A stretch of DNA of 14,305 nucleotides from an uncultured Clostridium sp. GTDB lineage: Bacteria; Bacillota; Clostridia; TANB77; CAG-508. A program made the position numbers and the translations under genes. Shown here piece by piece: positions 12,455 through 14,305 of the stretch. Position 1 is the stretch's first letter; each line of letters begins with the position of its first letter. The notes under the pieces are model-generated. The model saw only the letters and a list, made by a program, of their open reading frames with translations. It did not search any database and had not been told where the DNA came from. Location: assembly GCA_947057875.1 (NCBI GenBank), contig CAMSEX010000018.1:1-14305 (forward strand). The letters run 5' to 3'.

Positions 12455-12799
12455 CTATTTTTCAAATAACATTGATGGATTTCCTAAAAAAGTAAACAAC
12501 GCTTTTGCTAAAGCGATAACCACAACAACTCCTATTACCATAACCACAATATAAGCTAAATATCCTATAAAAGATTGTGATTTTTTGTATGCAATATATT
12601 CTACAAAAGTTACAATCGCTGCAACCAAAAATACCTTTGCAATTGTAAGTATTGTTATTTCTACATTTTTCAAATAATCATTGATTAAAGTATACAAAAA
12701 ATTCAAAATATATCCTAACATAAAACCTTTTCTACAAAGTCCCAAATAAACAATATAAGCCAAAATAAATCCTACAATAATTGCTCCTATACTAACCAT
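12455..12799 (-). CDS. Small multi-pass membrane protein
   Basis: This 114-residue protein has about three membrane helices (near 4-22, 47-68 and 76-105) and a short basic loop (AYKKSQ). I do not recognise a family. Size and helix pattern are loosely like CvpA-type or small integral membrane proteins, but no diagnostic motif is present. The ATG has a strong AGGAGG. It is the first gene after a good promoter and is followed by mutY at 12 bases, so it heads the operon. Confidence 0.7.
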   Translation of the reverse strand: MVSIGAIIVGFILAYIVYLGLCRKGFMLGYILNFLYTLINDYLKNVEITILTIAKVFLVAAIVTFVEYIAYKKSQSFIGYLAYIVVMVIGVVVVIALAKALFTFLGNPSMLFEK

Positions 12800-12828
12800 C
12801 TTTTTCCTCCTATTATTTATCTGCTTTA

Positions 12829-12857
12829 ATTATAGTCATAATTAAAACAATAGTCAA
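12829..12857 (-). promoter_or_regulatory. Sigma-A promoter of the mutY-pnuC operon
   Basis: On the minus strand TTGACT, 17 bases, then TATAAT. This is an almost perfect match, about 30 bases before the first gene of the operon. Confidence 0.8.
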
Positions 12858-12865
12858 TATTTTTA

Positions 12866-12894
12866 TTGTTTTCTTGTCAAAAATAGTTTATAAT
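12866..12894 (+). promoter_or_regulatory. Probable sigma-A promoter of the kinase gene
   Basis: TTGTTT, 17 bases, then a perfect TATAAT, 23 bases before the ATG at 12918. It is back to back with the mutY operon promoter. Confidence 0.6.
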
Positions 12895-12917
12895 CAAAAA
12901 ATAGGAAGGAGAACCAT

Positions 12918-13823
12918 ATGTTAGAATTTCCAGAAAAATTTAGAACTGAAGTTATAAATCGTTATGGAACAGAAGGTCAAACTTGGCTCAATCAGAGCAA
13001 TCACATTGTGCAGAAATATGCTAAAAAATTTGAATTAGAAAATATTAAATTAATCAATGATTTAAGTGTCAATCTTGTGATGTTTGCAACTTCTTCAAAA
13101 TGGGGAGAAGTTGTTATTAAAATTGGTTCGCCAAGTTCTAAACAAGAAATAAAAATCATCAAACAATACTCCGAAAATTATGCACCAAAATGCTATTACT
13201 CAAATCTTGAAGATAATATTATGATTTTGGAAAAGCTTTGTCCCGGATATTCTTTAGACCATTTAGAAACTTTAAAAGAAAGAATAAACGTATTTTGCAA
13301 TTTATCTAATCATCTTTTAATTCCTGCAAATAGCAAAAAAACCTTTCTGACTTTTGATGAATTATTTACAAAAGATCTAACATTTGCAAAAGAAAATTAT
13401 CCACTTTTTAAAGACATTTTGTGGATGATTGACATTGCCAAAAATCTTTATGAAAAAATGCAAAAAATGAATTTGCCAAAATTTATTTTGCACGATGATT
13501 TACATCACAAAAATATTCTCAAATCTGAAATTGGCTGGAAAGCAATTGATCCTCATGGAATTATCGGCGAAAGAGTGATCGAAAGTGCTCAATTTTTAAG
13601 AGCCGAATTAAAGCACACGAACTTAGAAAAACATAAAATTGATAACATTATTTCACTTATGTCAAAATATTACAAAGAAGATAAGCAATTAATATTAGAA
13701 ACATTATACTTTTATACAATCAGAAAAGTTATTTGGCAAACAAAAATCAAAGCAGATTCTGAAACAATTTCTTATTTTATTACTGTCTGCAAAATTTTAT
13801 TTGAAATGCTAGACTTAAATTGA
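12918..13823 (+). CDS. APH(6)/hydroxyurea-kinase-like phosphotransferase
   Basis: This 301-residue protein belongs to the aminoglycoside/hydroxyurea resistance kinase group (protein-kinase-like fold). VVIKIG (65-70) carries the probable ATP-binding Lys68. LHDDLHHKNIL (191-201) is the catalytic loop with Asp194 and Asn199. IDPHGIIGERVIE (210-222) supplies the metal-binding Asp211. In the family the loop is usually HGDLHH and the later motif DPKG, so two substitutions are seen, neither at a catalytic residue. Known relatives phosphorylate streptomycin or hydroxyurea. A resistance function here is not shown, and a housekeeping substrate is equally possible. The ATG has AGGAAGGAG. It stands at the start of a plus-strand unit, with an RsiV-like gene 43 bases downstream. 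Confidence 0.85.
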   Translation: MLEFPEKFRTEVINRYGTEGQTWLNQSNHIVQKYAKKFELENIKLINDLSVNLVMFATSSKWGEVVIKIGSPSSKQEIKIIKQYSENYAPKCYYSNLEDNIMILEKLCPGYSLDHLETLKERINVFCNLSNHLLIPANSKKTFLTFDELFTKDLTFAKENYPLFKDILWMIDIAKNLYEKMQKMNLPKFILHDDLHHKNILKSEIGWKAIDPHGIIGERVIESAQFLRAELKHTNLEKHKIDNIISLMSKYYKEDKQLILETLYFYTIRKVIWQTKIKADSETISYFITVCKILFEMLDLN

Positions 13824-13866
13824 ACCAATTAACCCTTTTTTTCATAAAATATTCTAGGTGATTTTT

Positions 13867-14305
13867 ATGTTTAAACTAACCAAAAAAATAATTCAAAATG
13901 AATTAACTTACAAAGGAAATGTGATTGTAAAATACAAAATTGAATATCCACAAATCTTTTCCAATTGTTACTCCACTTGTCATTTTAACTCCATGAATTT
14001 AGAGCATGCCTTAAAACTCGAAAAGTATGCCAAAGAAACTCTATTTGATGATAGCAAAAAGCAATATGAATATAATAGTCAAAATGGCTATCCAATCATG
14101 GTTTATGAATTAATTTTAGAAACCAATATTACTTATAATAAAACTCCAATTATCAGCTTGTATCAAGACCAATATACATTTACAGGTGGTGCTCATGGCT
14201 CCACCATTCGCACTTCACAAAATTGGAATTTAGCATGTAACAAACCATTGACTTTAAATGATATTTTCGCTAAAAATCCAAACTATCTGCTTTCTATTTT
14301 AAAGC
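13867..14305 (+). CDS. DUF3298/RsiV-like protein (partial, runs off the window)
   Basis: The ATG at 13867-13869 opens a frame of at least 146 codons with no stop before the window edge. AGGTGA precedes it. The first 30 residues resemble the strand-rich start of DUF4163 (NELTYKGNVIVKYKIEYPQI). The motif DQYTFTGGAHGSTIR, near residues 98-112, is the hallmark of the DUF3298/DUF4163 group that includes the anti-sigma factor RsiV. No signal peptide or membrane helix is visible at this N-terminus, so it may be a cytoplasmic or free-standing member. RsiV homologues bind lysozyme, but this is not inferable here. The C-terminal part is outside the window. Confidence 0.8.
   Translation, partial: MFKLTKKIIQNELTYKGNVIVKYKIEYPQIFSNCYSTCHFNSMNLEHALKLEKYAKETLFDDSKKQYEYNSQNGYPIMVYELILETNITYNKTPIISLYQDQYTFTGGAHGSTIRTSQNWNLACNKPLTLNDIFAKNPNYLLSILK

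Overview
The window is AT-rich DNA from a spore-forming, Gram-positive-type bacterium, most likely an uncultured or metagenome-assembled member of the Clostridia. Evidence: the sporulation genes yqfC, yqfD and spoVG, a sigma-H-type promoter in front of spoVG, strong AGGAGG-type ribosome binding sites, consensus sigma-A promoters and hairpin terminators. The first 11 bases match the 3' end of the common Illumina adapter, so the left edge is probably a true contig end. The right edge cuts through a gene.

Left block (38-2760, minus strand): yqfC and yqfD, followed by an unrecognised 393-residue helical protein in the place where phoH is usually found. Accessory block (2780-4630): two minus-strand units with higher-GC codon use and nearly identical sigma-A promoters. 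One encodes an unknown 106-residue protein. The other encodes a C-type-lectin/DUF6273-like protein overlapping a DUF7694-like protein. A divergent plus-strand unit holds a tiny ORF interrupted by an in-frame amber codon. Strong hairpin terminators bound these units.

Cell division block (4611-7040, minus strand): mraZ, a newly seen 48-residue ORF, rsmH and ftsL. mraZ is preceded by four MraZ-box-like repeats and is broken by one extra base near codon 74, with the whole C-terminal half intact in the next frame. The normally tight mraZ-rsmH junction is stretched to 420 bp and contains a copy of the mraZ tail, a 23-bp tandem repeat, hairpins and the small ORF. The cluster stops at a terminator after ftsL instead of running on to pbp, mraY and murD.

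Middle block (7100-10160): a plus-strand pair encoding a membrane protein and a four-helix-bundle protein, then convergent spoVG, then divergent murC. Right block (10164-12857, minus strand): a probable operon of a small membrane protein, mutY, an Fe-S flavoprotein and pnuC. Far right (12860-14305, plus strand): an APH(6)/hydroxyurea-kinase-like protein and the start of a DUF3298/RsiV-like protein.

I did not find a complete new defence or mobile system. The features that deserve most attention are the remodelled mraZ-rsmH junction, the frameshifted mraZ, the amber-interrupted small ORF and the twin-promoter accessory island.
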